NCBI RefSeq assembly: GCF_000518605.1
Contig: NZ_KI912459.1
Location: forward strand, 239,458 to 303,457
DNA: 64,000 nucleotides
From: Shewanella fidelis ATCC BAA-318
GTDB taxonomy: Bacteria; Pseudomonadota; Gammaproteobacteria; Enterobacterales; Shewanellaceae
Direction of reading: 5' to 3'
Part shown: positions 8,199 through 15,692 of the stretch, piece by piece
How positions within the stretch are numbered: position 1 is the stretch's first letter
Layout: each line of letters opens with the position of its first letter
The notes under the pieces: generated by a model
Told to the model about the DNA's origin: nothing
Database searches by the model: none
What the model saw: the letters and a program-made list of their open reading frames with translations, nothing else
Translations under genes and position numbers: made by a program

Positions 8199-8270
8199 CC
8201 TAGGACCTAGGACCTCGAAGTGACGTAGTCACGTCCTAGTAGCGAAGCGTCCTTCTCAACAGCCTCAGCT

Positions 8271-8696
8271 TTACGCTTGTAGGTTATTGCCCAAAGTTGA
8301 AATACTTGAGGTTTTGCCTTTGCCATCATAGGTCAAGCTCGATGCATTTCTACTGACTTGTAACGCTTGTGAGAATCGATTCAAGCTGGCTAAACTCAAT
8401 TCGATTAATGATTCGTTTTCAGCGTTAAGTTGCTGGCATTGAGCCAGTAAGGCTTTGGTTTGGCTCACTTGCTGTGACAGGTCAGGGTCAGTTTTCAATA
8501 GAGCAAGATCAGGCTGGGCTGCAATCATCTCATCATTTTGCTTCAGGCTAGTGAGCAAGTTTGCCTTAGTACTGGCAAGCGCAAGTAAAGCATCGGCTTT
8601 TTGTTCATGCAATGCTTGCTTCTCTTGGCTTATCACGGCGTTTAGCTCAGTCAACACTTGGTGTTGTGAGCTAAGAAGTTGAGATAGATTTGTCAT
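8271..8696 (-). CDS. flgN: Flagellar export chaperone FlgN
   Basis: A 141-residue, almost wholly helical protein with long heptad-like stretches (LSQLLSSQHQVLTELNAVI, QEKQALHEQKADALLALASTK) and a flexible Ser/Gly/Thr-rich tail, as in the FlgN family. FlgN escorts the hook-filament junction proteins FlgK and FlgL to the export gate. It is the last gene of the flgA-flgM-flgN cluster. A weak sigma-28 -10-like palindrome at 8731-8743 precedes it but lacks a -35. Confidence 0.8.
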   Translation of the reverse strand: MTNLSQLLSSQHQVLTELNAVISQEKQALHEQKADALLALASTKANLLTSLKQNDEMIAAQPDLALLKTDPDLSQQVSQTKALLAQCQQLNAENESLIELSLASLNRFSQALQVSRNASSLTYDGKGKTSSISTLGNNLQA

Positions 8697-8764
8697 ATTG
8701 GCTTACTCATAAATGAAAGTCTGCATACTTGCCGAATATCGGCTAAGTATTATTAAGACGAAAG

Positions 8765-9082
8765 CTAGTTTAGATCTTTAAGTTCATTTTCAAAGTTAGC
8801 AATGTTAGATGCAAGCTTCTCTGGATCGATTTTGTAACGTCCTTCAGCAATTGCAGCTTTTATCTCATTTATTTTGTTTTGATCAACATCAGGCATATCG
8901 GCCATCTTAGTTTGCACGTTTTGAATTTGTTGAGCTTGAGACGTGATAGACACCGAGTCACCTTGTTGCGGTGTTGGTGTAGCACTTGTCGGCGCCGATT
9001 GTGTAGGCGTTCCTTTAGTGCTTGTCCCGCTGCCAATTCGTGAATTGGCATGGGGGTTAACTTGTTTAATATCAATAGCCAT
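8765..9082 (-). CDS. flgM: Anti-sigma-28 factor FlgM
   Basis: A 105-residue protein. The N-terminal half is disordered (Gly/Ser/Thr/Pro/Gln rich); the C-terminal half has the FlgM sigma-binding helices, with INEIKAAIAEGRYKIDPEKLA as the family signature. FlgM binds FliA and is exported once the hook is finished. The start is placed at MAIDIKQVN (ATG at 9082), the usual FlgM opening, not at an upstream in-frame ATG. A sigma-28 site directly upstream means FliA drives its own inhibitor. Confidence 0.9.
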   Translation of the reverse strand: MAIDIKQVNPHANSRIGSGTSTKGTPTQSAPTSATPTPQQGDSVSITSQAQQIQNVQTKMADMPDVDQNKINEIKAAIAEGRYKIDPEKLASNIANFENELKDLN

Positions 9083-9123
9083 TTTGAGATCCAACATTCT
9101 ATAAAAAGAGTTTCTTACACACA

Positions 9124-9150
9124 CTATCGGCAGCGTGCTTTATTACTTTA
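9124..9150 (-). promoter_or_regulatory. Sigma-28 promoter of flgMN
   Basis: The minus strand reads TAAA (9147-9150), 15 bases, then GCCGATAG (9124-9131), 7 of 8 with the -10 consensus. It lies about 40 bases upstream of flgM and just after the flgA stop codon. Confidence 0.8.
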
Positions 9151-9158
9151 GCTTTATT

Positions 9159-9932
9159 TTACATTCTTACTTCGACTTCACCAACGCCAGTGACTTGAGC
9201 ATCAAGGTTTTTTTGTGAGTGGCTGTTTTTAATGCGAATTTTATCACCAACATTGCCATCATGTAGCGCCTCGCCAACGGTTTTAATCACAAAATTTTCT
9301 GAACGAGCATAAATCGAAACGCTGTCTCCCTTACATATAATGCAGAGTTGGTTTTCAAAAATAGGTTGCCCGGGTACCACTCGTCTTTTAAGTCTAGCAC
9401 CGACAACTTCGGATAGATTTTCAAATTGATGGCCACGCAAACTGGTTTGGTCAATGTACTCTATTGCCAAATCACTCTCTGAGAGTAGGTCACCCGGCCC
9501 CATGGTTGATTTAGCGACAACGACTGGGTAGAGGATATCGGCTCTCACGGATAGAAATATTTGCCATGGATAAGCTAGATCAGGACTTTTACAGCTGATT
9601 TTAACTGTGTTATTGCGCTTTATTTCACGATTACTGGCAATTTCCGCAGTAATAGGCGGATAACAATTGGGTAAGTTAACCCGAGTATCTAGGCTTTGCG
9701 GCGTGATTTGGATCTTAGCTTTTTCAGGAGCTTCAATTTTTTGTTCAACTGCGGCTATAGCTAATCGAGATAAGGTCGATATAGAGGGGATACTTGCGGG
9801 CTCTATGGCAAATGCGCGCGTAGATAACAAAATAGAGATTAAAACTAACCCAAAGTTCAAATTCCTAATGAATGCAATCGCTTGATTAGCTAGAATGCCT
9901 CTATATGGTGTGATTTTTGGGGTAGCAGTCAT
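9159..9932 (-). CDS. flgA: Flagellar P-ring assembly chaperone FlgA
   Basis: A 257-residue periplasmic protein: membrane/signal segment at about 24-43 (LNFGLVLISILLSTRAFA), then the mature part with a C-terminal SAF/ChapFlgA domain. Recognisable are PWQIFLSVRADILYPVVVAKS, GDLLSESDLAIEY, RLKRRVVPGQPI and the terminal GKRI-like KIRIKNSHSQKNLDAQVTG. FlgA helps polymerise FlgI into the P ring. The N-terminal extension before the signal is longer than usual, so a downstream start is possible. First gene of flgA-flgM-flgN, with a sigma-54 site at 10005-10020. Confidence 0.88.
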   Translation of the reverse strand: MTATPKITPYRGILANQAIAFIRNLNFGLVLISILLSTRAFAIEPASIPSISTLSRLAIAAVEQKIEAPEKAKIQITPQSLDTRVNLPNCYPPITAEIASNREIKRNNTVKISCKSPDLAYPWQIFLSVRADILYPVVVAKSTMGPGDLLSESDLAIEYIDQTSLRGHQFENLSEVVGARLKRRVVPGQPIFENQLCIICKGDSVSIYARSENFVIKTVGEALHDGNVGDKIRIKNSHSQKNLDAQVTGVGEVEVRM

Positions 9933-10004
9933 TGTTATCCTTATATGTAGTGAGCGTCATTAGTTTGACTGAATGTGTCGAGCTAGCGCTGTTCACCAGC
10001 AATA

Positions 10005-10020
10005 AGCAAGTTGTGTGCCG
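10005..10020 (-). promoter_or_regulatory. Sigma-54 promoter of flgA
   Basis: The minus strand reads CGGCACACAACTTGCT, with GG/GC at -24/-12 spacing and only the first base off consensus. It is 73 bases upstream of the flgA start, in the flgA/cheV divergent gap. Confidence 0.8.
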
Positions 10021-10125
10021 AATACTGCAGTAGCTGATAGCAATCTGGAGATTGGCTATTGGCGTAACCTTATCAAATGAAACAAATATAAACCTATCGA
10101 AATAGGTAACAAGGCAAAATATTGT

Positions 10126-11046
10126 ATGTCGAATATTCTTGAATCAGTAAACAAACGAACTCAATTGGTTGGACAAAACCGCTTAGAGTTATTGTTATTT
10201 AAGCTAAATGGACGCCAGCGATTCGGCATAAACGTATTTAAAGTAAAAGAAGTCTTACAGTGCCCACCTTTGACTAACTTGCCAAAGCTCAACTCAAAAG
10301 TGCGTGGTGTGGCGCATGTTCGTGGAATGACGATTTCAGTGATTGATTTAAGCGCGGCAACAGGTGGCCGTCCAATCGAGAATATCGAAAACTGTTTTAT
10401 TATTATTTCTGAGTACAATCGCAGCGTACAAGGTTTTTTAGTCAGTTCTGTTGAGCGGATTATTAACATGAACTGGGAAGCGATTATGCCTCCACCGCAA
10501 GGTGCGGGGAAATTCTCTTATCTAACCGCTGTAACTGAAATCGACAATGAACTTGTTGAGATTTTAGATGTTGAAAAAATCCTTGATGAGATCTCACCCG
10601 TCAATACCAATACCAGTAAAGAGCTTGATGAAGCGCTCACCATTGATAGAGACAAGCATTACCATATTATGGTGATAGATGATTCATCAGTTGCACGTAA
10701 GCAAATTATTCGCGCGCTAACGTCGCTAGATCTGCAAATCGATACCGCTAAAGATGGTAAAGAAGCGCTCGATAAGCTTAGAGCAATTTCTGCAGAGTTA
10801 GATGATGTATCTACCGAGATCCCATTGATCATCTCTGATATCGAAATGCCAGAAATGGATGGTTATACTTTGACTGCTGAGATCCGCGATGATCCTAAGC
10901 TAAAAAATATCAAGGTGGTCTTGCATACATCACTCAGTGGCGTGTTTAACCAAGCTATGGTGCAAAAAGTTGGGGCTAACGATTTTATTGCTAAGTTTAA
11001 CCCTGATGAATTAGCTGCGGCAGTGAACAAGCATTTAAGTTTATAA
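10126..11046 (+). CDS. cheV: Chemotaxis coupling protein CheV
   Basis: A 306-residue CheW-REC fusion. Residues about 15-155 are a CheW domain (ELLLFKLNGRQRFGINVFKVKEV; RGMTISVIDLS). Residues about 178-305 are a receiver with acidic pocket VIDDSS, phosphoacceptor Asp238 in IISDIEMPEMDGYTL, and the C-terminal FIAKF lysine. CheV couples receptors to CheA and its phosphorylation tunes adaptation. It is upstream of cheR, the typical order next to flgB in Vibrio and Shewanella. No sigma-54 or sigma-28 site was seen in front of it. Confidence 0.93.
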   Translation: MSNILESVNKRTQLVGQNRLELLLFKLNGRQRFGINVFKVKEVLQCPPLTNLPKLNSKVRGVAHVRGMTISVIDLSAATGGRPIENIENCFIIISEYNRSVQGFLVSSVERIINMNWEAIMPPPQGAGKFSYLTAVTEIDNELVEILDVEKILDEISPVNTNTSKELDEALTIDRDKHYHIMVIDDSSVARKQIIRALTSLDLQIDTAKDGKEALDKLRAISAELDDVSTEIPLIISDIEMPEMDGYTLTAEIRDDPKLKNIKVVLHTSLSGVFNQAMVQKVGANDFIAKFNPDELAAAVNKHLSL

Positions 11047-11175
11047 TAGGCTGTATTGTAGAGTGGCATAGGCTTTGGCTTGTGTTTCTCCCTTTGCTGA
11101 TGTATAACGCTGCCTTCGTTTTTGCTGTTGCAGACTACGCTATTGCAGTTTGTTTTATTTTATTAGGATATAAGC

Positions 11176-12009
11176 GTGTCAAATAAATCTCTCGCTGAGA
11201 ATGAGTACAATCAGTTTCGTCTATTCTTGGAGCAGCATAGTGGTATTGTGCTGGGAGAAAACAAACAGTATTTGGTTCGCAGCCGCTTAGCGCCTTTAAT
11301 GGGTAAGTATAACTTGCCCTCTTTATCTGATGTGGTTAAACACTCGATGAAACCGACCGAGCGCCAATTGCGCACAGAGGTGATCGATGCCATGACCACC
11401 AATGAAACGCTATGGTTCCGTGACCGTTACCCCTTTGAGCTGTTGGCTGATTCAATATTACCAACCTTTAGTCGTTTAGGTCGTCCAGTTAAGATCTGGT
11501 CAGCAGCATGTTCATCTGGGCAAGAGCCTTATTCGTTGGCGATGAGCGTGCTAGAGCACCAACAGCGTAAGCCGGGCAGCCTGCCAACAGGGGCGACAAT
11601 TTTGGCGACAGACTTGTCGCCTTCAATGCTTGAACGCTGTAAAAATGCAGAATACGACAACTTAGCACTGGCACGTGGTTTATCAGATGAGCGTAAGCGT
11701 CAGTTTTTTGATGCTTTGCCGTCAGGCAACATGGTAGTCAAAGCCAATGTTAAGCGACTCGTTAGCTTCAGAGCTCACAATTTACTTGAGAGTTATACCT
11801 TATTAGGCAAGTTCGATATTATCTTTTGCCGTAATGTATTGATCTATTTCTCACCTGAGGCAAAGCGGAAAATACTGCGGCAATTTGCTGCCGCACTTAA
11901 CCCTAACGGTATTCTATTTTTAGGTGCATCAGAGTCTATAGCTGGGTTATCTGATGAATTTGATATGGTGCGCTGTAATCCTGGCATCTATTATCAAAAG
12001 AAATCCTAA
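11176..12009 (+). CDS. cheR: Chemotaxis protein methyltransferase CheR
   Basis: A 277-residue SAM-dependent glutamate methyltransferase acting on chemoreceptors. It has an N-terminal helical domain, TNETLWFRDRYPF, the SAM motif SAACSSGQEPYSLAM, and FDIIFCRNVLIYF followed by LFLGASES. It has no C-terminal TPR extension. The start is GTG at 11176, after AGGATATAAGC. It is separated from cheV by 129 bases and closed by a strong terminator. Confidence 0.93.
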   Translation: MSNKSLAENEYNQFRLFLEQHSGIVLGENKQYLVRSRLAPLMGKYNLPSLSDVVKHSMKPTERQLRTEVIDAMTTNETLWFRDRYPFELLADSILPTFSRLGRPVKIWSAACSSGQEPYSLAMSVLEHQQRKPGSLPTGATILATDLSPSMLERCKNAEYDNLALARGLSDERKRQFFDALPSGNMVVKANVKRLVSFRAHNLLESYTLLGKFDIIFCRNVLIYFSPEAKRKILRQFAAALNPNGILFLGASESIAGLSDEFDMVRCNPGIYYQKKS

Positions 12010-12023
12010 CTGCTTCTACCAAT

Positions 12024-12051
12024 AACGCGCTTATTCATAAGCGCGTTTTTT
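12024..12051 (+). terminator. Intrinsic terminator after cheR
   Basis: The 10-bp perfect stem AACGCGCTTA/TAAGCGCGTT has loop TTCA and is followed by a run of T. It isolates cheV-cheR from the flgB operon. Confidence 0.9.
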
Positions 12052-12102
12052 ATTGTCTGCTAATTATCCACCTTCCAAAATTTCTTTATATCTACTCATT
12101 CT

Positions 12103-12118
12103 TGGCACAGCTATTGCT
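12103..12118 (+). promoter_or_regulatory. Sigma-54 promoter of flgB operon
   Basis: TGGCACAGCTATTGCT has exact -24 (TGGCAC) and -12 (TTGCT) elements. It lies 50 bases upstream of flgB, just after the cheR terminator. Confidence 0.88.
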
Positions 12119-12152
12119 TTATTTTTGCCTGTAACGCTGAGGAGGCAATTTT

Positions 12153-12551
12153 ATGGCGATTAGTTTTGATAAAGCATTAGGTGTTCATCAACACACTTTG
12201 GGGATCCGTTCTCAACGTGCAGAAGTGTTGTCTTCAAATATCGCGAATGCTGATACGCCAAATTATAAAGCCCGTGATGTGGATTTTGCCAAAGCGATGA
12301 CTGCCGCACAGTCAAAGCAGTCTGGCTTAGCCATGGTTAAGAGTGACAGCAAACATTTCGATTTAGCAGCCTTAACTCAGCAGCACATCAGTTACCGTGT
12401 TCCAAATCAGCCTGATACGGGTGACGGTAATACCGTTGATATCCAACAAGAGCAGTCGGCATTTATGCAAAATGCGCTTGAGTATCAAATGTCACTCGGT
12501 TTTTTAGACGGTAAGTTTTCAGGCATGAAAAAAGCGATTAGAGGCGATTAA
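12153..12551 (+). CDS. flgB: Proximal rod protein FlgB
   Basis: A 132-residue axial rod protein. The N-terminal rod signature is SSNIANADTPNYKARDVDFA. The C terminus has VDIQQEQSAFMQNALEYQMSLGF, forming the amphipathic helices of the D0 region. It is exported through the type III gate and assembles the proximal rod. GAGGAGG ribosome-binding site; 2 bases separate it from flgC. Confidence 0.93.
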   Translation: MAISFDKALGVHQHTLGIRSQRAEVLSSNIANADTPNYKARDVDFAKAMTAAQSKQSGLAMVKSDSKHFDLAALTQQHISYRVPNQPDTGDGNTVDIQQEQSAFMQNALEYQMSLGFLDGKFSGMKKAIRGD

Positions 12552-12553
12552 TT

Positions 12554-12970
12554 ATGAGCTTATTTAATATTTTTAATGTGGCTGGCTCGGGGATGTCTGC
12601 GCAATCTGTGCGCTTGAATACCACTGCCAGCAATATCGCCAATGCTGACTCTGTCTCAAGCAGTGTCGGTGAAACTTATCGTGCTCGTCATCCTATTTTT
12701 GAAGCCGAGATGAGTAAAGCGCAGCAACATCAAAGTGCCTCAGCATCGGTTGCGGTAAAAGGCATCGTTGAAAGTGATTTACCGCTAAATAAAGAGTTTG
12801 CGCCAGATCATCCAATGGCTGATACCGATGGCTTCATTTATAAACCCAATGTCAATGTGATGGAGGAGATGGCCAATATGATTTCAGCCTCTCGCTCTTA
12901 TCAAATGAACGTACAAGTCACTGAAGCGGCAAAATCTATGCTTCAGCAGACACTTAGAATAGGCAAATAA
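12554..12970 (+). CDS. flgC: Proximal rod protein FlgC
   Basis: A 138-residue rod protein with the axial-family N terminus (GSGMSAQSVRLNTTASNIANADS) and the C-terminal VNVMEEMANMISASRSYQMNV followed by AAKSMLQQTLRIGK. It assembles with FlgB and FlgF into the proximal rod. It follows flgB by 2 bases; flgD follows after 25 bases. Confidence 0.94.
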   Translation: MSLFNIFNVAGSGMSAQSVRLNTTASNIANADSVSSSVGETYRARHPIFEAEMSKAQQHQSASASVAVKGIVESDLPLNKEFAPDHPMADTDGFIYKPNVNVMEEMANMISASRSYQMNVQVTEAAKSMLQQTLRIGK

Positions 12971-12995
12971 ACTCAGTGCAAGCTGGAGGTAAATT

Positions 12996-13823
12996 TTGAG
13001 CCTTATTAATCCGCTCACCGGAACATCGGCAGCGCCAGGGGCAACTCAAGTTGGTGGGATCTCGCCTCAAAGCAATCCTATTTCGCCACAAACAGCTCAA
13101 GCAACGCAAAGTAGCGCGGCTGCGGCAACCAATACAGAGCAAACATCAACAGGCAACCCATTTCTTGACGGTCTGCGTTTGCCTGAAGAGAACGCAGTAC
13201 CAGAGCCAAACAATCAAGAGCTGACTCAAGAAGACTTTTTTGCGCTTTTGAGTCAGCAGTTATCAATGCAAGATCCGTTTAAGCCTGTTGAAAACGACCA
13301 GATGATCCAGCAGATGGCGTCATTCTCAACGGTTGACGGGATCAGCAAGTTGAATGAAGAGATTGTTAACCTAAACGCGTTAACCAGCTCAAGTCAGGCG
13401 TTGCAGGCATCAGGATTGGTTGGGCAAAAGGTACTTATCCCTTCTGATACCGCACATATCTCTGCTGAAGACACCAGCATGAAGGGCATCATTAGTACGC
13501 CGGAATCTATTGAATCGATTACCGTACGCATCGAGGATGAAAAAGGTCAGCTGGTTGACACTTACACCGTTGATGGCAGCGCCGGGGGCAATATCGATGT
13601 CAGCTGGGATGGACTCGATAAAAACGGTGAACCAGTTGCTGAAGGTAATTATACCTTTAAGGCAAGCGGTAAGGTTGATGGTAAGAGCGAAGAGTTGCCT
13701 GTATCAACTTACGCACATGTTACTAGTGTTTCGCTAGGTACGGCGGCAACAGGTGCTATTTTGAATTTACGTGGTGTTGGCGGTATTAAGATCAGCGATG
13801 TACTTGCTGTGTCTGAGACCTAA
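12996..13823 (+). CDS. flgD: Hook-capping protein FlgD
   Basis: A 275-residue scaffold that caps the growing hook and is later shed. The N-terminal third is disordered and Gln/Thr/Ser rich. FlgD signatures are EDFFALLSQQLSMQDPFKPVEN and QMASFSTVDGI. The C terminus has the FLG-type beta domain (SWDGLDKNGEPVAEGNYTF). The start is TTG at 12996, supported by GGAGGT 6-11 bases upstream. Confidence 0.93.
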   Translation: MSLINPLTGTSAAPGATQVGGISPQSNPISPQTAQATQSSAAAATNTEQTSTGNPFLDGLRLPEENAVPEPNNQELTQEDFFALLSQQLSMQDPFKPVENDQMIQQMASFSTVDGISKLNEEIVNLNALTSSSQALQASGLVGQKVLIPSDTAHISAEDTSMKGIISTPESIESITVRIEDEKGQLVDTYTVDGSAGGNIDVSWDGLDKNGEPVAEGNYTFKASGKVDGKSEELPVSTYAHVTSVSLGTAATGAILNLRGVGGIKISDVLAVSET

Positions 13824-13929
13824 TTAAAAGCGTTAGCACAACAACTAACGACATAAATAATTTTCGGAGCGTTGCATAGCAAGTTGGCAGCGTTTCAATA
13901 TCGAATTACATAAAGGACTGGGGTGAATC

Positions 13930-15291
13930 ATGTCATTTAATATTGCATTGAGCGGGATTTCATCTGCGCAAAAAGATCTAAATACAACGGCAAATAACAT
14001 CGCCAACGTAAATACCACAGGTTTTAAAGAATCACGTGCGGAATTTGCCGATGTGTATGCAAGCTCGATTTTTGCCAACAGCAAAACGACTGTAGGTGGC
14101 GGTGTAGCAACTAGCCAGATTGCGCAGCAGTTCCACCAAGGCAGTATGCAATTTACCAATAACTCGTTAGATATGGCGATCAACGGTGGTGGCTTCTTTG
14201 TTACTTCATCAGAAATTGGTTCACAGGATCACTCATATACTCGAGCGGGTGCGTTTAAGTTTGACTCTAACAACTATATTGTTGATTCAGCGGGTAACTA
14301 CTTACAGACTTTCCCTGTTGATAAAGACGGTAACTCGACCTCTGTCAGTTTAACCACCACTAAGCCTGTACAGATCCCAGATACAGCGGGTAGCCCAGTT
14401 AAAACTGATAATGTTGGCTTGCAAATGAACCTAAACGCGGGTGAGGGGACACTTGATCCGGCAGCGTTTGACCCAGATGATCCAGAGACCTTTAACAACT
14501 CTACTTCAGTGACCATCTATGACTCACTGGGTGAGCCACATATTTTGACCTCATATTTTGTGCGTCCGCCAAATGCAGCACATAACAATGAAAGTAACTG
14601 GGTCGCATTTTATGCGGTTGATGGTAAGCCAGTTAACCTAGATCCCGACTCTGGTGAATATAAAATTGACGCCGATGGCGACGGCACTGCAGATGGCACG
14701 GCAAAAGCTGAAAATGCTGCAGGTTGGAAAGGTGCTGCTGTATCCTTTAACGCTACAGGCGGCTATGAGGGTAGTAACCCTGCGGTAATCACTACTGAAG
14801 AGCTAGGTGTTGGTGGTGCTAACGTATTAGGCCCAGGTGCAGACGGTAGCCAAAAGTTAACTCTTAACTTTAATAACCCGACTCAGTTTGCATCACCATT
14901 TGAGGTGACTGAATTGACTCAGGATGGTACTACAGTAGGCCGTCTAACCAATGTTGAAGTGGGCGCAGATGGCCTTATCAATGCCAGCTATAGTAATGGT
15001 TCTACCGTGCCGCTTGCCCGAGTAGCCTTAGTACGCTTTGCTAATGAGCAAGGTTTGTCACAGTCGGGTAATACCTCTTGGAAAGCCAGCCTAGACTCAG
15101 GCCCAGCGTTAGCGGGCGAGGCTAATAGTGGTACATTTGGTAGTATTCGTTCGTCAGCCCTTGAGCAGTCAAACGTCGATCTAACCACAGAGTTAGTTGA
15201 TTTGATTTCAGCGCAACGTAACTTCCAAGCTAACTCTCGTACCCTTGAAGTGAACAACACCTTGCAGCAATCAATTCTACAAATCCGCTAA
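13930..15291 (+). CDS. flgE: Hook protein FlgE
   Basis: A 453-residue hook subunit with N-terminal D0 (ALSGISSAQKDLNTTANNIA) and C-terminal ELVDLISAQRNFQANSRTLEV. The Gly/Asp-rich D1-D2 insert is of ordinary length. It polymerises into the universal joint outside the cell. A 106-base gap after flgD holds a hairpin CGTTAG/CTAACG at 13831-13850. No terminator with a T run follows; a 400-base repeat-rich gap separates it from flgF. Confidence 0.94.
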   Translation: MSFNIALSGISSAQKDLNTTANNIANVNTTGFKESRAEFADVYASSIFANSKTTVGGGVATSQIAQQFHQGSMQFTNNSLDMAINGGGFFVTSSEIGSQDHSYTRAGAFKFDSNNYIVDSAGNYLQTFPVDKDGNSTSVSLTTTKPVQIPDTAGSPVKTDNVGLQMNLNAGEGTLDPAAFDPDDPETFNNSTSVTIYDSLGEPHILTSYFVRPPNAAHNNESNWVAFYAVDGKPVNLDPDSGEYKIDADGDGTADGTAKAENAAGWKGAAVSFNATGGYEGSNPAVITTEELGVGGANVLGPGADGSQKLTLNFNNPTQFASPFEVTELTQDGTTVGRLTNVEVGADGLINASYSNGSTVPLARVALVRFANEQGLSQSGNTSWKASLDSGPALAGEANSGTFGSIRSSALEQSNVDLTTELVDLISAQRNFQANSRTLEVNNTLQQSILQIR

Positions 15292-15305
15292 TCGATAACG
15301 GCTAA

Positions 15306-15328
15306 GGCGGCTTCGTTTTGAGGTCGCC
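15306..15328 (+). terminator. Possible weak terminator after flgE
   Basis: GGCGGCTTC pairs with GAGGTCGCC (9 bp with two GU pairs), loop GTTTT. The downstream bases CTTTGCG are poor in T, so it may only stabilise the flgE message end. Confidence 0.35.
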
Positions 15329-15338
15329 CTTTGCGCTA

Positions 15339-15413
15339 CTAGGACCTAGAACCCAGAACCTAGGACCCAGAACCTAGAACCTAGAACCTGGAACCTAGGA
15401 CCTAGGACCTAGG
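15339..15413. repeat. CTAG heptamer array 2 (CTAGRAC x10.7)
   Basis: Ten heptamers plus five bases, all variants of CTAGAAC or CTAGGAC, with three units reading CCAG or CTGG. The period of 7 is exact throughout. Same family as 7959-7993 and 63906-64000. Confidence 0.88.
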
Positions 15414-15426
15414 AAAAGCTCGCATT

Positions 15427-15537
15427 GCTTTAATTTTATTGCCGTCGATTTTATTTTATTGCCGTCGCTTTAATTTTATTGCCGTCGCTTTAATTTTATT
15501 GCCGTCACTTTAATTTTATTGCCGTAGCTTTAATTTC
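15427..15537. repeat. 20-bp tandem repeat, about 5.5 copies
   Basis: The unit is GCCGTCGCTTTAATTTTATT. Full copies start at 15441, 15461, 15481, 15501, and partial ones lie at 15427 and 15521. Two central copies are identical; the others differ by 1-3 bases. AT-rich and non-coding. Confidence 0.9.
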
Positions 15538-15639
15538 TCCGTTTTGGAAGCGCTCCTACGAGGCAATCCCACTTGCCGTTAATGAGTTTGTTTCATCTTA
15601 TCTTTGACCTAGAACCTAGATTCTTCTTTTTGCCAGTTT

Positions 15640-15655
15640 TGGCACGATGTTTGCT
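15640..15655 (+). promoter_or_regulatory. Sigma-54 promoter of flgF operon
   Basis: TGGCACGATGTTTGCT matches the consensus at every defined position. It is 38 bases upstream of the flgF GTG start and makes flgFGHIJKL a separate transcription unit. Confidence 0.9.
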
Positions 15656-15692
15656 TTCTTGTTGTTTAGACGGAAGTTTGACGGAGTGTCAC

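Larger units (their letters stand above)
15292..15692. other. Repeat-rich gap between flgE and flgF
   Basis: A 401-base gap inside what is otherwise a tight flagellar operon. In order it holds a GU-rich hairpin (15306-15328), a CTAG heptamer array, a 20-bp tandem array, a short CCTAGAACCTAG remnant at 15608-15619, and the flgF sigma-54 promoter. An in-frame leader upstream of flgF (from 15573) runs through the promoter and is not counted as coding. Confidence 0.7.

Noticed and set aside
7768..8220. CRISPR array
   Set aside because: Units are of unequal length, share internal modules, have no unique spacers of constant size, and no cas genes are near.
8731..8743. Sigma-28 promoter in front of flgN
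   Set aside because: GCCGAATATCGGC contains a -10-like GCCGATAT on the minus strand, but there is no TAAA 15 bases upstream. flgM, just upstream, has a complete site that can serve both genes.
15573..15692. N-terminal extension of FlgF
   Set aside because: The extension would be translated across the sigma-54 promoter and contains Cys-rich, unrelated sequence; the family start is the GTG at 15693.
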